Shown here piece after piece: positions 33,614-48,500 of a stretch of DNA of 64,000 bases. The position numbers and the translations under genes are program-made. The notes under the pieces are model-generated. The model saw only the letters and a list, made by a program, of their open reading frames with translations, was not told where the DNA came from and did no database searches. Positions within the stretch are counted from its first letter, which is position 1. The number at the start of each line of letters is the position of its first letter. This DNA comes from Fragum whitleyi (taxonomy: Eukaryota; Mollusca; Bivalvia; Cardiida; Cardiidae), in assembly GCA_948146395.1 (NCBI GenBank), contig OX411559.1:2652501-2716500 (forward strand), read 5' to 3'.

Positions 33614-33699
33614 AAAGCTATCAAAAACTAAAACAAAAGTCAAAAGCAAAGATATCAAAAAACTCTCATACATAAGGCCACTTAAGTTTAACTTAACAA

Positions 33700-33860
33700 A
33701 AGAATCTGATGTTTGTAAAACATTAATCCCCCCCCCCCCCATAAAAGCAGTTCAACAGCCTATTCTTTGTCAATCAACAAAGGGTAATAGCTCACAAAAT
33801 ATGATGAGTAGAGTTATGGTTCTTGTGCACTGCACTTTTTGGGTTTTGAAAAGTAAATCT
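33700..33860. repeat. HINE-like fragment with a poly-C run
   Basis: TGTAAAACATTAAT, a C run at about 33,729-33,740, then ATAAAAGCAGTTCAACAGCC and AAAGGGTAATAGCTCACAAA match the 5' part of the element at 63,177-63,474. The 3' end is missing. Confidence 0.45.
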
Positions 33861-34069
33861 ACTTAGATTTAAAAGATAGAAAGAGGTGTTTTTTCTGTTT
33901 TACTTTTTATTTTCAGGCATGTGTGAACAAGCTTTATCATGCAATGAAGCCCCTGTACTGTCTGATAACATAACAAGATATCAGGCATTCGTTTTTGAGA
34001 AACAATTTGCATGCACTTTCACCTGAATTTCTTTGATTTTTAAGAGGTTATTATAAGTAAGCACAAATC

Positions 34070-34155
34070 ATGACTCGGCAAAGCCTCGTCATGATAAATT
34101 CTCCCAACCTCAACCTGATAGCATTGATATTTTAAGACAGGAACATGTTATTCGC
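34070..34155. repeat. Fragment related to the foldback at 8,163
   Basis: TCATGACTCGGCAAAGCCTC, GTCATGATAAATTCTCCCAA and AGCATTGATATTTTAAGACA match the loop and one arm of the 8,163-8,313 element in the opposite orientation. Confidence 0.5.
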
Positions 34156-34514
34156 TATGTATCAAACTCCTTTAACTTGTACATGCCAGAATCGTTATCA
34201 ACTAATAAAAACAATTGGTGCTGAATCTAAGATATGTTGATATGTGAAATACTTTAACAAATGAAAAAATACAACCCCTCTTTACAAGAACAAATCTTTT
34301 CTTTCCCAATGATCTAATAAATGATATTGTTACAAGTCACCTAATTTAGGAAAGCAATATTTTGACCCATGAATTAGATTTGAAATAACTTTATTGAGCA
34401 CTCAGTAAAAATTCATGATTTCTGGCCTTTCTGGATGTATTCTAAGCTTGAGTAATATTATGACAAGCAAAAATTTGAACCAACTGTAAATTACTTAAGT
34501 GCCAAACCCTGTTC

Positions 34515-34520
34515 TTTATT
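34515..34520 (-). other. Possible polyadenylation signal of the minus-strand gene
   Basis: AATAAA on the minus strand about 150 bp past the stop codon of the last exon. Another candidate lies at about 34,390. Confidence 0.4.
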
Positions 34521-34671
34521 TGAAACAATAGTAAGAAGTAGAGCTAAATACTAAATATCAAAACTTATTTAAGCCATACTTTAACAGGTGCAATGTGTTT
34601 GAAAATGCCATAATATGTCTATCAATTTGAAATTTTAAAGTCAAATAATTTTTATCTATGTACAGTTCTGG

Positions 34672-35745
34672 TCACAAATGTGTAACACTATCCTCTAAGC
34701 TAACAAATTCTTCAGTGCTTGTAAGGCTTGCATACTCCAGACTTGACTCCTGGGTTCCATCTTCCTCCGTTTTTAATTCACCTTTCTCTATAGTAATGAC
34801 TTCTTTAGGTATATTTATAACTTCTCTTGTGTCATAAGTATTGTCACCATTGTCAGTATGAGTTTTGTCAATGTCTGGTACAATGTCTTGGCTAGTATTT
34901 GTGGCACCTTTAGAATCTTCATAACTATCTACAACTATTGATATACTACTACCTGATATAACTTCACTATCACCGATTTTATCATCATCTGAGGTCAGTT
35001 TATTATCTTTGTTATCACTTTTGTTATTCACATCACAGTCAGTTGTCCATATTGAGGTTTTATTATTTGTATTTTTAGTATCGGTAAATGATTCACTTAA
35101 AACAGGTGGGAAGTCTTCGTCATAATTTGAGATCAAGTCTACTTCTTGGGATTTTCGTATACTTTTAGAGTTATTACCCCTGAGTTTACTCTCCTTAGAG
35201 GAGGTGTGAAAAGTCTTGTCTGGAGAATCTTTATCTTCAAACACTAAAGAGCTACTAGACTCATCCTCCACTGAAGCATTGGACTGATAGTCAGACATCC
35301 CATCTGCATTACCCTGATTAATGACCAACGAAGCAGGTCTATCGGTTTTCGGTATTTGAACGGGATCACAGTCTTCTGTAACATGGTCCTCTGGAGTAAT
35401 TGTATCACTAGAAGATCGAGAATGTTCACCGTCCCCACACTCACTTGACTGACGGATCAACTCTTCCAGAACCGTGTCAGTTCCCGGATCAGCAGCACTT
35501 TCGTAACTCTCCGTCTTACTTTCTTGTCGGGACATATCGTGGAATCCACTCTCAGTGGAAACGCCAGCGTCACTTGGGGTTTGATTCTCAGCGATGGATG
35601 GAGGGACGTCAACAAAGCTCCAGGTAGCGTTCCTCTCCCGTAACGGTGATTCAAGACTACTCATAGAGCCTGAAGAACTGAAGGAGCTGTTGAGACTCCC
35701 TAGAAGTGGGCGGGGCATAGCAACAGACTGCTCCTCATAGTATTG
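34672..35745 (-). CDS. Bfr1-like gene, last exon (10)
   Basis: Acceptor TTCAATTTCAG, then 357 codons to TGA, residues 355-711. Low-complexity acidic Ser/Thr/Asp/Asn-rich tail with no domain recognised. The open frame runs another 46 codons upstream of the acceptor, but that part is AT-rich intron and would not be translated. Its intron with exon 9 is 9.1 kb. Confidence 0.85.
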   Translation of the reverse strand, partial: QYYEEQSVAMPRPLLGSLNSSFSSSGSMSSLESPLRERNATWSFVDVPPSIAENQTPSDAGVSTESGFHDMSRQESKTESYESAADPGTDTVLEELIRQSSECGDGEHSRSSSDTITPEDHVTEDCDPVQIPKTDRPASLVINQGNADGMSDYQSNASVEDESSSSLVFEDKDSPDKTFHTSSKESKLRGNNSKSIRKSQEVDLISNYDEDFPPVLSESFTDTKNTNNKTSIWTTDCDVNNKSDNKDNKLTSDDDKIGDSEVISGSSISIVVDSYEDSKGATNTSQDIVPDIDKTHTDNGDNTYDTREVINIPKEVITIEKGELKTEEDGTQESSLEYASLTSTEEFVSLEDSVTHL

Positions 35746-38700
35746 CTGAAATTGAACATAAATATATATATGATATAGTTGACTCAGCGTGGAACGGTTG
35801 TAACTCCCTATAAACATCGATATGTGCTTAGTGTTATGTATGAAAAAACAATATCTTACAAGGTTGGGGGAATTGATAATTGTCAAGCCTTTGCCGAAAC
35901 AATTATCAATCCCACAACCTTGTCAGATATTTTTTTCAAACAATACACTAAGTATGTATTATATTTATCTTATAACCTCTATTTGCCTTGTAATGTAAGT
36001 TTCTAAAAAAACTACATTGTGTCATTGTTCTAAAAGTATCAATGTAAAAAATATCATATGGGATATTTGTATAATTATAAGAAGAGGATAATTGTTTGTT
36101 ACAGTGTAAGATCGATTGATATTTCATCAAGGAATAACAAAACCAATATTTCCACAAGTATAGGAGAGTTGATTGTTATTGTTTATATTGAGAATTTCCC
36201 GGGCATGCGCATAAGTGGTAGGCAAAAAGGGTCAGATCTCTATGTGAGAAGACAATAAAAGCTGGTTCAAAATCAACCGTTCATTTAAATTTAAGATAAA
36301 AAGTAAATTAAATACGAATGTTTCCCGTTAACAATCAATCGACATTTAAAGAATCTCTTACGTAATAGCCCTTTATAAGCTTCCCAAGATTAGACTATTT
36401 CGTCCGACTTATTGAACGAAGTTGCCATCGATGATAGATCTTTTAGCTAATTAGAATTAGTTTTTTGTCTCTTTAAATAATGTATTTGTTTAGAAAGATT
36501 GTAACCTAGAATCTTTGAATAAACATGGCCTAGGGTCTGTCTTATATAGACACTCGAGTTGCGCAACACTCTTCAACACGTGTCCGTGGTTTAGCGCAAA
36601 TATTCTTCCTTTGTAAACTTGATGTTTTCTTTTTGTCAATTTTCACGTCATCATAAAGAAAGTTGAAAATTATGTATGAAACATAGTAAATGTTAGGTTT
36701 TCAAATATTCGTAAATCAGTCTACAGTCATGAAAGTTCTGACAAAGCTGTAGTTGCACCATTCCTGTAAACAAACCCAGAAATAGTAACATTTTAAGATT
36801 CTTTTACAGAAAATTGGATGAAAACGGCGGTGGATGAAGGATTTCTATACAAATGGTTCTAATGTACAATAAAGGGAGAGAAGATTCATTTTCCTAGTAT
36901 TACAAAATTTTGTTTGAATTTTTGTGTAAAAATGAAACAACTAGGCTACAGATGGGGGTTCGTTTGAATCCCCTGAACCCTTTTTTGCATTCGCCACTAG
37001 AACAAATTAACTTTCTTTACCGCTTTCCATAACGTAATGAATTTGTATGACATGAACTAAATACAAAAGTTTGAGTCAGATTAATAGGTTCACGGCGTCA
37101 AGTAGAATAAAACTTCGTAACAACAGCCGATCAATATCTGTTGTATCCGTAGTCGCGCCATTTTCAAGGGTAAAATCAGACGAAATGGTCATACGTGTTG
37201 AATGTTATTGGGGAAAACGTAAGATGAATAAGTAAAATCCATTTACCCTTTCCAATAAAGAAATTTTACCGAGTTTAAGATGACTCGGGTTAAACAACGT
37301 TTGGGGAAAAGGTGACTTGTAACGTTAATTCGTTCACTCGCCAGAATTTCAGAACATTCTACTTATTTTTCCTCACATTCATTTTATATTTTTGTTTTTG
37401 AAATGCAGTTTAAGTCATCGTTGACAGAAATCACAAATCCCAAATCCATTTTAATCAGGCTGTATTGCAATTTTTCGTTCCGCACCAACGCTTTCAATTT
37501 CAAGATTATTTTTTTGTCGTCTGGTCTGGGTAGAAAACGAAGATTTACAAAAGAACGATCACATTATTTCATCTTTAACAAATAAAGAAATTACGTATGC
37601 TTCAATTTCTTTCCTACCCGTTAAAATTAGATTTTTTACCCTCTCATTATTCATTGGGAACTACATAAAGCAAAATAGAACTAGAGGCGCTTGAGCGCCT
37701 GATTCGCTCCACAGGCCTGAATATCCAAATAATGACTATTAGAGGATGACAAAGCTGTTTAAATGAGAATTGAAGTGAATGAATAAGTGAATGTTTATTT
37801 CAAGTAAATAAGGATCATATGCTGAAATATTTCTGCATAAAAAACTCATGATCAGTGAACAACAAAATTGACCTCTACCTGTTACACAAATATTTTTCAT
37901 TTAATCACAATAATTTTGTGCAGTCTGATAATGGTTCACCCAAGGATCATTCTAGTGATATTTTGTTAAAATCCAAAAATAAGAATTTCAAAACTAACGA
38001 ATGTTACTGCACAATATACTGGTGTTGGTCTGCAAAATTTTGATTGTAGATCTTTCTACTTTTAATTAAACACTACTAAAAGATGTTACTTCACAATTGT
38101 TTGTCATCAAAACAAAATTCTAACTAATGATAGTAAGAAGTAAAATATTCAATCCAATATATTTATTTTATTCTGGCCAATTAATGCCTTAGAGTGCAGT
38201 AAACTCAACTCTTTCTACCCCATTCTGAATGTCAGGAGGTCAGAACATCATTTTACACTCTGTGCAGATTCACCCTTCGTTCAACTAAACTCACCAATTC
38301 TGAGTGGGTATTCTCAGGCTACTTATTTCAACTAATGTTTCTATACATTTGAATTTCAACATAGGTTTTGTTCCTTCTAATCTATAATCATTACACCTAT
38401 TAAATTAAACAAGTCTAGAAAAATTCATCATTGAGAAGATACCAAAAGGGTGATCAAATATTCATTTTATATGTTATAATACCCTCTACCAATAAAAAAA
38501 ATATGCTGTTCATCTAATCAAATATTTTTTTGCAGACTGATACAACTTCACAGAAATAAAATTTCCATGATATCTAATCCATCTGTTTAACCTTTCAGGA
38601 TAGTTTGTTTTACCCTATATATGAAGAAATGACCTCTGCACATAAAATATATATTTTTAATCCGATCATAATAATTTTTGCTATACTGATAAAGGGGCAC

Positions 38701-41700
38701 TCAAGTATCATTCATGTAAAATTTGGTTGATAATTATCAATTAGGTTCTGAGAAAATGATTTTCAAAGTTTTCACTATATAACATATAGGGAAATGACCT
38801 CCGCCCATAAAATACACATTTTTCATCCGATCACAATAATTTTTGCTATACTGATAAAGGGTCACTCAAGTTTCATTCATGTAAAATTTGGTTGATATCT
38901 ATCAATTAGATTCTGAGAAAATGATTTTCAAAGTTTTCACTATATAACATATAGAGAAATGACCTCCGCCCATAAAATACACATTTTTCATCCGATCACA
39001 ATGATTTTTTTGTAGGCTGATAGAGGGCCCCTCAAGGATAATTCATGTGAAGTTTGGTAAATATCCATCAATTAGTTTCTGAGAAAAGCCACCTATTACC
39101 ATATATGGAAATTAGCCACGCCCACTACAGCCATGATTTTCAACCAATTAAAAATCTTTGAAGGAATCTGATAGAGGGTCACCCAAGGAACATTCCTGTG
39201 AAATTTGATTGGAATCCATCCAGTACTTTATGAGGAGAAGATTTTTAAAGTAAATGTTTACGGACGGACAGACGGACCCACAGACGACGGACACCTCGCC
39301 ATGACAATAGCCCGCTGGCCTTTCGGCCAGTGGAGCTAAAAATGGTTCGGGGTACACTTCGTTTTTGGCGGCTTCCATTTCCCGCTGAAGCAAACGTTGC
39401 GTTTCCGATATGCAGTAGGCCTAACTTATATTTGATTAAAAATTATCCCGGCCTTTTTTTTTCAAATTTGAGGAAGAACTATTACTATTGACAGCTTGTT
39501 CAAAACACGGAAAATCGATCTACTAAATGAACGCGGCTCAGAATTGAAAAACCATGTGGGCCTTATTTATCGCCGCTGAAATGAAGTCTTAAATGAAATA
39601 TTTTATCAAAAGCTTGATTTAATCTATGACTCATATGGCATTAAAAGATTTGTGTCAAATGAAACTTCACACTTTATGCCTAATGAATGGGTAAATGTTG
39701 TGTCCAGATGAAAGCAATCAATAAGTGGCGTGCACATCGTGACGGTCAGATCAGTAAAATTTGGCACGTGTTATATAAGTTTGTCTTTATGACATATGCA
39801 AGTGGTGATTAGCGACTACTATTTTATGGCATGGGCAATATCGATAAGCGCATCCGGTTACGGTCAGATGAAAGAGATTCCGCGGCCATGTTGTATGGAT
39901 CATTGCGTTACACACAGCTAACTTTATGACACATGTTTGTGTTAATTATAGCGGCTAATATTTGATGAAACATAATGAAAACTCTTTGATAGGATTCTAC
40001 AATCTAACTAAAAAGGTGATAAGTCGGCAGATCATGTGTTTGGCAACATTCGTTTATTATCTTCAATTAACCAATTTTCTAAATGTGCGGGGGACTTTTT
40101 ACGGAAGCAAATCGTTTTTCAACAGTAGGGTGTTTCAAAATTTACAGATTAAACTAATAATTGGATTAATAATTTTTAAGACAAATAAAGGAAAAGGGCC
40201 ATAAAAACCTTTCCCAATATTTGAAATTTCTGTGACAGGATGAATAACGGAAATGGGATAAAGAAAAATTGGCATTGAAACTCGCATCAGCTCAGTATAG
40301 GTAAGATATACTATATTTCGTTTATGAGTGAACAAAAAACGTGAATACAGCTTAATTACTGTCGAATGCGCGATATATCAGTTGCTCAACTGCGATTTGT
40401 TTGCATTCATTTGCATTTCTGGGTGGTTATCTTTCGACGAGAAATATTCTTTTCACAGACAACAGCATGTGATGACAACTGCATAATCAAAAGGTTGGAT
40501 GATTTAGCTAAAGTTTGTCACCTTTGTCAACAGGGAATAATCATTAGAAATGTACAATCCAATAACTTGAATATTGGATATTTTACTATTTGTGTATGCA
40601 ACTGGTAGATCTTTCTGCCTACAGCGATTACCCGGATGTAAACATCACATGACCCATGACGTCATCCATCAACTCATGTATTGATGCAAAGAGTTGAAAT
40701 ATAGCTTTTGTTGTTCATGAAATAAAATATAAATCATTTTACTCGAAATACAAATGATTATTTTTTTTCGTTCATGCAAAAATGAGACAGAAGCGTGAAA
40801 ATTTTAGGACAACTTTTGCACCTGATCGCTATGCAACCTTCATGATGATGTCTATTACAGGGCTCTGCTTTGATAACGTCAGATAGTGTAAAATGAACGA
40901 AAGCAGAGTATAAGTTTCAAATTAGTAAATAAAGAACTGATTAGATTTGATGAACTATTCCCCCAAATAGTCACATTTTCTGGAGGTACTACTTAAGTTT
41001 TTTCTAGCTTTTCTTTATTGATACTTTATCATTTTTTTAAACTCATTTCCAATTGCTGTTTGGTTAAAAATTTACTTATTCTTGTGTATTTTTGAAATTG
41101 AGTGATAAGCAACAGGTATTTAGTATTAGAGGTTTCAGGGGTTGAAATCAGCACTCATAAAGTCAAAAATGTGAGTGAAAGTTGAAGATCCCAAGTCTCG
41201 AGCACCAGTCACTTGCATTTTTTGTGAGTTTAAAAATTTAGATTGCACAGTTGCATAGTAACAGTGCACATGATAAATGACCACCATTGTATTTTATTTT
41301 ATCAATTAGTTATTTTATAACAGGATATAATTGATATCTCTTCATAAATTTGGACAGAACAAGAGCCGTCAGAGACGGATTATGCTCCCCAAATAAGGCA
41401 TTGTCACAAAAACAAGAGCCATGTTGCCACAAAATCTTGATAGTAAACTTAAGCCTAAAAGATTAAAGATTCTTTTGTACTGTCAGAGATTTACCTCCTA
41501 TCATATGTATTAACAAGAGCTGTCACTGTAAGATGACAATGCCCCCGACACCGCTTTGATTTAGAAGTTATGGCCAATGTTAAAGTTTTTGGACGGAATG
41601 ACGGACGGACAGACGGACAGACAGACGGACGGACGGACAGACGGACGGACGGACAAGTCAAATTTATGATGCCTCCCTATCGGGGGCATAAAAATAACAA

Positions 41701-44700
41701 AGGGCAGTAACTCCAAAATTATGCAAGCAAGAGTTATAGTTCTGGTGTATTGCAATTCTCCTCCATGAGATCTATCCACCCATAAAGTTTCAAGTTGATA
41801 GCTATCATACTTTAGGAGATATGCTCCAGACAAAATCTAAGTATCAAAAATAACAAAGGGCAATAACTGCAAAATTATGCAAGTAAGAGTTGTAGTCCTT
41901 GTGCACTGCACTTCTCCTCCATGAGATCTATCCACCCATAAATGTTCAAGTTGATAGCTATTATACTTTAGGAGATATGCTCCAGATATAGTCTAAGTAT
42001 CAAAAATAACAAAGGGCAGTAACTCCAAAATTATGCAAGCAAGAGTTGTAGTCCTTATGCATAGCACTTCTCCTCCATGAGATCTATCCACCTATAAAGT
42101 TTCAAGTTGATAGCTAATTTACTTTAGGAGATATGCTCCAGACATAATCTAAGTATCAAAAATAACAAAGGGCAATAACTCCAAAATTATGCAAGCAAGA
42201 GTTGTAGTTCTTGAGTACTGCACCTCTCCTCCATAAGGTCTATCCACCCATAAAGTTTCAAGTTGATAGCTATTATACTTTAGGAGATATGCTCTGTGGT
42301 CAGATTTCAAAGACTCAAATAAGCTGTTATCTTATATAGCTAACATAAAGGTAACAAACCCCCTTTTTGCATGACATATTTTAGACACAAATTTCAAATA
42401 GTTTAGGGTAAAGAGTATCTGATTTTCTTCTCAAATGTGATATTTCATCAAATTCTGAGCATAAGACTAGGTTGAAATGAAAGAATAACTGTAATTTACG
42501 TGCTTACGTAAAGGTAGCAAACATTAAGCCCCCTTTTTCCATGATATTTTTTTTTTTTACGTTATTTTCAAATTGTTTATTGTAAAGGGCATCTGATTTA
42601 CTACTAAATATGAAATTTCACTAAATTCTGACTGTTAGACTAGGAGAAAATTGGGAAAAACTGTTTTTTACCCTAAGTCCCCTTTTCCCGTGACGAGGCC
42701 TCAAATCCAAAAACCATCACAGATGCATCATCACTATATCATAGGGAGTTCACATGGTAAGTTTCATTCAATTTGGCCCAGGGGTTATGGAGAAATAGGT
42801 GGGGACGGACGGACGGATGGACGGACAGAATTACCGACAGAATTACGGAAGGACAGACTGACGGACAGACAAAGCGGTGGCTGTATGCTCTCCCTTCGGG
42901 GAGCATAAAAAGCATGTACAGACATTGTGAAACAAGTTAATCCTTAGCAGAACATATTCCTGACCTGTACACAAAACTTTGGCAGACTGTATAGACAAAG
43001 ATCAGCTAGCACAGACATGCAGTCTGATCTTAGCCTAAACAGTCTACTTTTACAGAATTGAGAGGCAAAATTTGAGTACCGTATTTCCCCTGATAATAGC
43101 ACCCTCCCTAATAGTAGCACTCTAACATTTTTTACTTAGAAAACCCACTTCAAATTCCTAAATTTTAAAAACTTGCTGAGCCTTCTTCTCTAATTTGACT
43201 AATTTGATGTGAATTTCCACTTAACGATCATTTATATGATTGTTTAGAGGAAATGTACCTATAATTAAAGGGAAAAAGGCCTACAATATTTTTTTTTAAA
43301 TCAGAAATGCATACAAAATAATAGCTCCCTGAACTTGTTATGTAAAGCTTCCGGGAGCATCTATTAGGAGAAATATGGTAAGTGTTGCTTAATAGTCTAA
43401 AACAAGAGCTGTCAGAGGACAGCGAAGCTCGACATTTCCTAGTGCTGGATAGTTACAGCAAATCAATATCGACTTTGGAAATTCAATACAATTTAAGTCA
43501 AGAGAAAAGAATCTTTGTCTAGAGGCTGATATTACGGTCACAGAAGCATGTGCAAAGTTTCAAAGAAATAGCTTTAGTAGGAGAAGAGATACAACTAACA
43601 TAAAACAGTTGCACATAAAAACATAACCAAGATTTTTAAGGTGGAAAAAGGGTTGAAATTCCACTAAATTAAATATCAGAGTAATGGATCTGTTCTGTGG
43701 GCTAATATTATGGTCAAAGAAGCATGTGTAAAGTTTCCAAGCAACAGCTTTAGTAGATACAGATGTACATCAGTTGCATGTAAAAACTTAACCAAGATTT
43801 CTAAGTCCAAAAAGGGTTAAAAATCCACTAAATTCAATACCAGAGAATTGAACCTTTGTCAAGAGGCTGTTATTATGATCACAGAAGCATGTGCAAAGTT
43901 TCCAAACAATAGCTTTACTAGAATAAGAGATATCACTGATGTACAACATTTGCACGTAAAAACTTAACCAAGAATTTCTGAGTCTGAAAAAGGTAAAAAT
44001 TCTATGAAATTCAATATGAGAGTAATTAATCTTTATTTAGAAGCTGATATCATGGTAACAGAAGTATGTGTGAAGTTTCGAAGCAAAAGCCTAGGTAGAA
44101 ATAGAGCTATAACTGATATACAACATTTGCACGTAAAAACTTAACCAGGAATATTTAAGTCCGAAAAGGGTTAAAATTCCACTAAATTCAATACCAGAGT
44201 AATGAATCTTTGTCAAGAGGGTGATATTATGGTCACAGAATCATGTGTAAGGTTTCAAAGCAATAACTTTTATAGAAACAGAAATATTACAGATAAACAA
44301 CATTTGCACGTAAAAACTTAACCAAGAATTTCTAAGTACGAAAAGGGTTGAATTTCAAATACAACTAAATTCAATATCAGAGTATTGAATCTTTGTCAAG
44401 AGGCTGATATTATGGTCACAGAAGCATGTGTAAAGTTTCAAAGCAATAGCTTTTATAGAAACAGAAATATTACAGAAAAACAACATTTGCACGTAAAAAC
44501 TTAACCAAGAATTTCTAAGTCCGAAAAGGGTTAAAATACCACTAAATTCTATATCAGGGTATTGAATCTTTGTCTAGAGGCTGATATTATAGTCACAGAA
44601 GCATGTGCAAAGTTTCAAAGCAATAGCTTAAATAGAAACAGAGATTTTAAACACTTACGCGTAAAAACTTAACCAAAGCATTACGCCGACGCCGACACTG

Positions 44701-45562
44701 ACGCCGACGCCCGGGTGACTGGAATAGCCCCCCTATTCTTCGAATAGTCAAGCTAAAAATGGCAGTTTGTTCAAAACAAAATCTAGTTTCAGAAGGATAA
44801 GGGTTAAATATTTGTACATGTACATATATATATACATAGATGGCCATACCTTTCTAGCTTGAAGCTGCTCAATGGACGCGGCCACCTCTGACATATTTGA
44901 AGGTGCATTCAATGTTAGCGATGAAAACTGTGAAATAATCTGTGGTGTATGGGCTAATGGTTTTGTCTGAAATATGAATTAAACACATGTACATAGCTAC
45001 AAATAGAGGGGGTAATTTGAATTTCAAATAAGATTATTTCAACTATACTTGCATAAATCCATATGTTGTGGGTACTCATTGGAATTGTCTTGAAGAGACC
45101 ATTCAAATGAGTACCCACAATATAGGGTTTCATCAAGAAATAAAGATGGCTTTACCCCCTCTTATCTGTACCTGAAATATATAATGCAGGGGCATGGAAT
45201 TCCCATGCCTGACTTGTCTGACAAGGGCTTTGCCACTAGGAAATAATAATGGTTTAGAAAACATTGATTTTAAGTTAGTGGACCTATAATAGTTCCGCAA
45301 CATTTGATTTGACACATGATTTTTCACAATATAGATCGAGGTTTCCTAATGCAGATGATAAAGAAACCTCGGTTAACACTGTTAAAGTTCATTACTTCAG
45401 TAACATTGTTGAACCATTACAGGTCCACTACCTTAAAGACTGAGCATTTTATCCATTTAAAACATTTTATTTATAAATGAGTCTGTGCATGACATTTCCA
45501 ACGATATCACTAATGTGCAAGGTACAAACTTTGAGTAGTGTAGACAACGACAAAATACAATT

Positions 45563-45595
<33 letters not shown>

Positions 45596-48500
45596 TAACA
45601 GCATTTTTTTTTTCAAAATGTTGACCTTGACAGATGACCTCGACCTTTTACCATGACCTTGAACTTGAAACCTATAGATGTACATCTCTAGGATCTTTCA
45701 TCATGCCAACTATGAGACAGGATATCTATAATGAGCTGAAAAATCTGAACAACGAAAGTTTATTGGTTATATTTTTAAATATGTGACCTTGAGAGGTGAC
45801 CTTGACCTTGTCACATGACCTTGACTTTAGAACCAGCAGATGCGTATCATTGAGATCTATCATCATGTCAAATATTAGCCTTGTATCTTGAATAGGCTTG
45901 AAGATATTGACAATGTTAAGTTTTTTTAGTTATTTGACCTTGACAGATGACCTTGACCTTGTCACATGACCTTGACTTTGGTATCGGCAGATGCGGATCA
46001 TTGAGACCTATCATCATGCGAAATATTAGCCTTGTACATTAAATAGGCTTGAATAAATTGGCAATGTTATATTTTTTGGTTAACTTTTTGAGTTATTTGA
46101 CCTTGAAAGATGACCTTGACCTTGTCACATGACCTTGACTTTGATATCAGCAGATGAGGATCATTGAGATCTATGATCATACCAAATATGAGCCTTGTAT
46201 CTTGAATAGGCTAGAAGATATTGGCAATGTTCAGTTTTTTGGTTAACTTTTTGAGTTATTTGACCTTGACAGATGACCTTGACCTTGTCACATGACCTTG
46301 ACTTTGGTATCAGCAGATGCGGATCATTGAGATCTATCATCATGCCAAATATGAGCCTTGTATCTTGAGTAGCCTTGAAGATATTGGCAATGTTAAGTTT
46401 TTTGGTTAACTTTTGCAGACAGACAGACAGACGGACAGAAGGACAGACGGACAGACGGACAACAGTAAAACAATATGCCCCCGATCTTTCGATACGGGGG
46501 CATAAAAAATACATGATGACCACCTGTGGAGTGATTAAGACCTAATCTATCTATAAAGTGCATGGTGATGACTCTGGTCAGACTGTGAGACTGTGCTTCT
46601 GCACAGGCTGGTTAGAAGCTTTATTTTGCGCACATGTGAAATTGTTGGAAATGTCACACACAGGTTCAAATATCAATTTATCCATGTTGTTGTGGACAAG
46701 TTAATTTTGATCCTGGATAAGTTACAAGAGGACCATGATGGTCCTAGATTGCTCACCTGAGTCTCTTTGACCCCTGGGACATCACATTAATTAAATAGGC
46801 ATATGTCAACAAGGAGATAATTTCTACATAAGATCAATACAATGGAATGTTTTCAGCCAAGAACAAGAATAATATGCCTTTTCACTCTTTGATTCTATAT
46901 AAAAAGGGATGTACCTGGGTGAAGCCCAAATGAGACCCCAGAGTCTTGACATGAAAAAACTTGGTAAAACGAGATGATGCTTTATACTTAATATTAAAAG
47001 CTGTCCATTTTCTGGTTTCAGAGAAGCCAATTTGTAAAAGATATTCCTATTTTCACCCATTGTGCTCAGATGAGCTAATAGGGATGAGCCCAAGTGGAGC
47101 CCAAATATGACCCCAGGGTGTTGGTATGAACAAACTTGGTAGTGGTCCACTAGATGATGCTACATACCAAAAATGAAAGCTGTCTGCCTTCTGGTTTCAG
47201 AGAAGAAGATTTTTGAAGATTTTCCTATTTTCACCCCTTGTGCTCTGATGAGCTAAAAGGGTTGTGCCCGGTGGAGCCCAAATATGACCCCAGGGTGTTG
47301 ATATTAACAAACTTGGTAGAGGTCCACTAGATGATGCAACATACCAAATATGAAAGCTGTCTGCCTTCTGGTTTCAGAGAAGAAGATTTTTGAAGATTTT
47401 CCTATTTTCACCCCTTGTGCTCTGATGAGCTAAAAGGGTTGGGCCCGGGCTAAGCCCAAATATGACCCAAGGATCTCGATATGAACAAACTTGGTAGAGG
47501 TCCACTAGGTGATGCTACATACCAAATATGAAAGCTGTCTGCTCGGTGAGCTATAAAGTCCCAATTTCCACACTCCTGTACCATGAAAGATGAATCTTTT
47601 GACTACTACCATTAAGACTTTGCTTAGAATAGTTTATACTGTATTTCCTCTAATAATAGCCCCCTCCCTAATTGTAGCACCTCAACATTTTTTTTTAAAT
47701 AAAACAAGATGTGTTTGTGAAACACTAATGCCCCCATAACAGCAATTTTTTTCAAAGTTTGACCTTGACAGATGACCTTGACCTTGTCACATGACCTTGA
47801 CTTTGGTACCAGCAGATGCCGATCATTGGGATCTATCATCATGCCAAATATGAGCCTTGTATCTTGAATAGGCTTGAAGATATTGGCAATGTTAAGTTTT
47901 TTGGTTAACTTTTTGAGTTATTTGACCTTGACAGATGACCCTGACCTTGTCACATGACCTTGACTTTGGTACCAGCAGATGCCGATCATTGAGATCTATC
48001 ATCATGCCAAATATGAGCCTTGTATCTTGAATAGGCTTGAAGATATTGGCAATGTTAAGTTTTTTGGTTAACTTTTTGAGTTATTTGACCTTGACAGATG
48101 ACCTTGACCTTGTCACATGACCTTGACTTTGGTACCAGCAGATGCCGATCATTGAGATCTATCATCATGCCAAATATGAGCCTTGTATCTTGAATAGGCT
48201 TGAAGATATTGGCAATGTTAAGTTTTTTGGTTAACTTTTTGAGTTATTTGACCTTGACAGATTACCTTGACCTTGTCTCATGACCTTGACTTTGGTACCA
48301 GCAGATGCCGATCATTGAGATCTATCATCATGCCAAATATGAGCCTTGTATCTTGAATAGGCTTGAAGATATTTGCAATGTTAAGTTTTTTGGTTAACTT
48401 TTTGAGTTATTTGACCTTGACAGATGACCTTGACCTTGTCACATGACCTTGACTTTGGTACCAGCAGATGCGGATCATTGAGATCTATCATCATGCCAAA

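Noticed and set aside
33420..33866. 148-codon frame with a TDGQTDRRT-type repeat as a protein
   Set aside because: The repeat is translation of the ACGG microsatellite of a HINE-like element. The same applies to similar frames near 42,651 and 51,728.
35746..35886. N-terminal 46 codons of the long minus-strand frame as coding
   Set aside because: They lie upstream of a good acceptor, are AT-rich, and exon 9 joins in frame at the acceptor.
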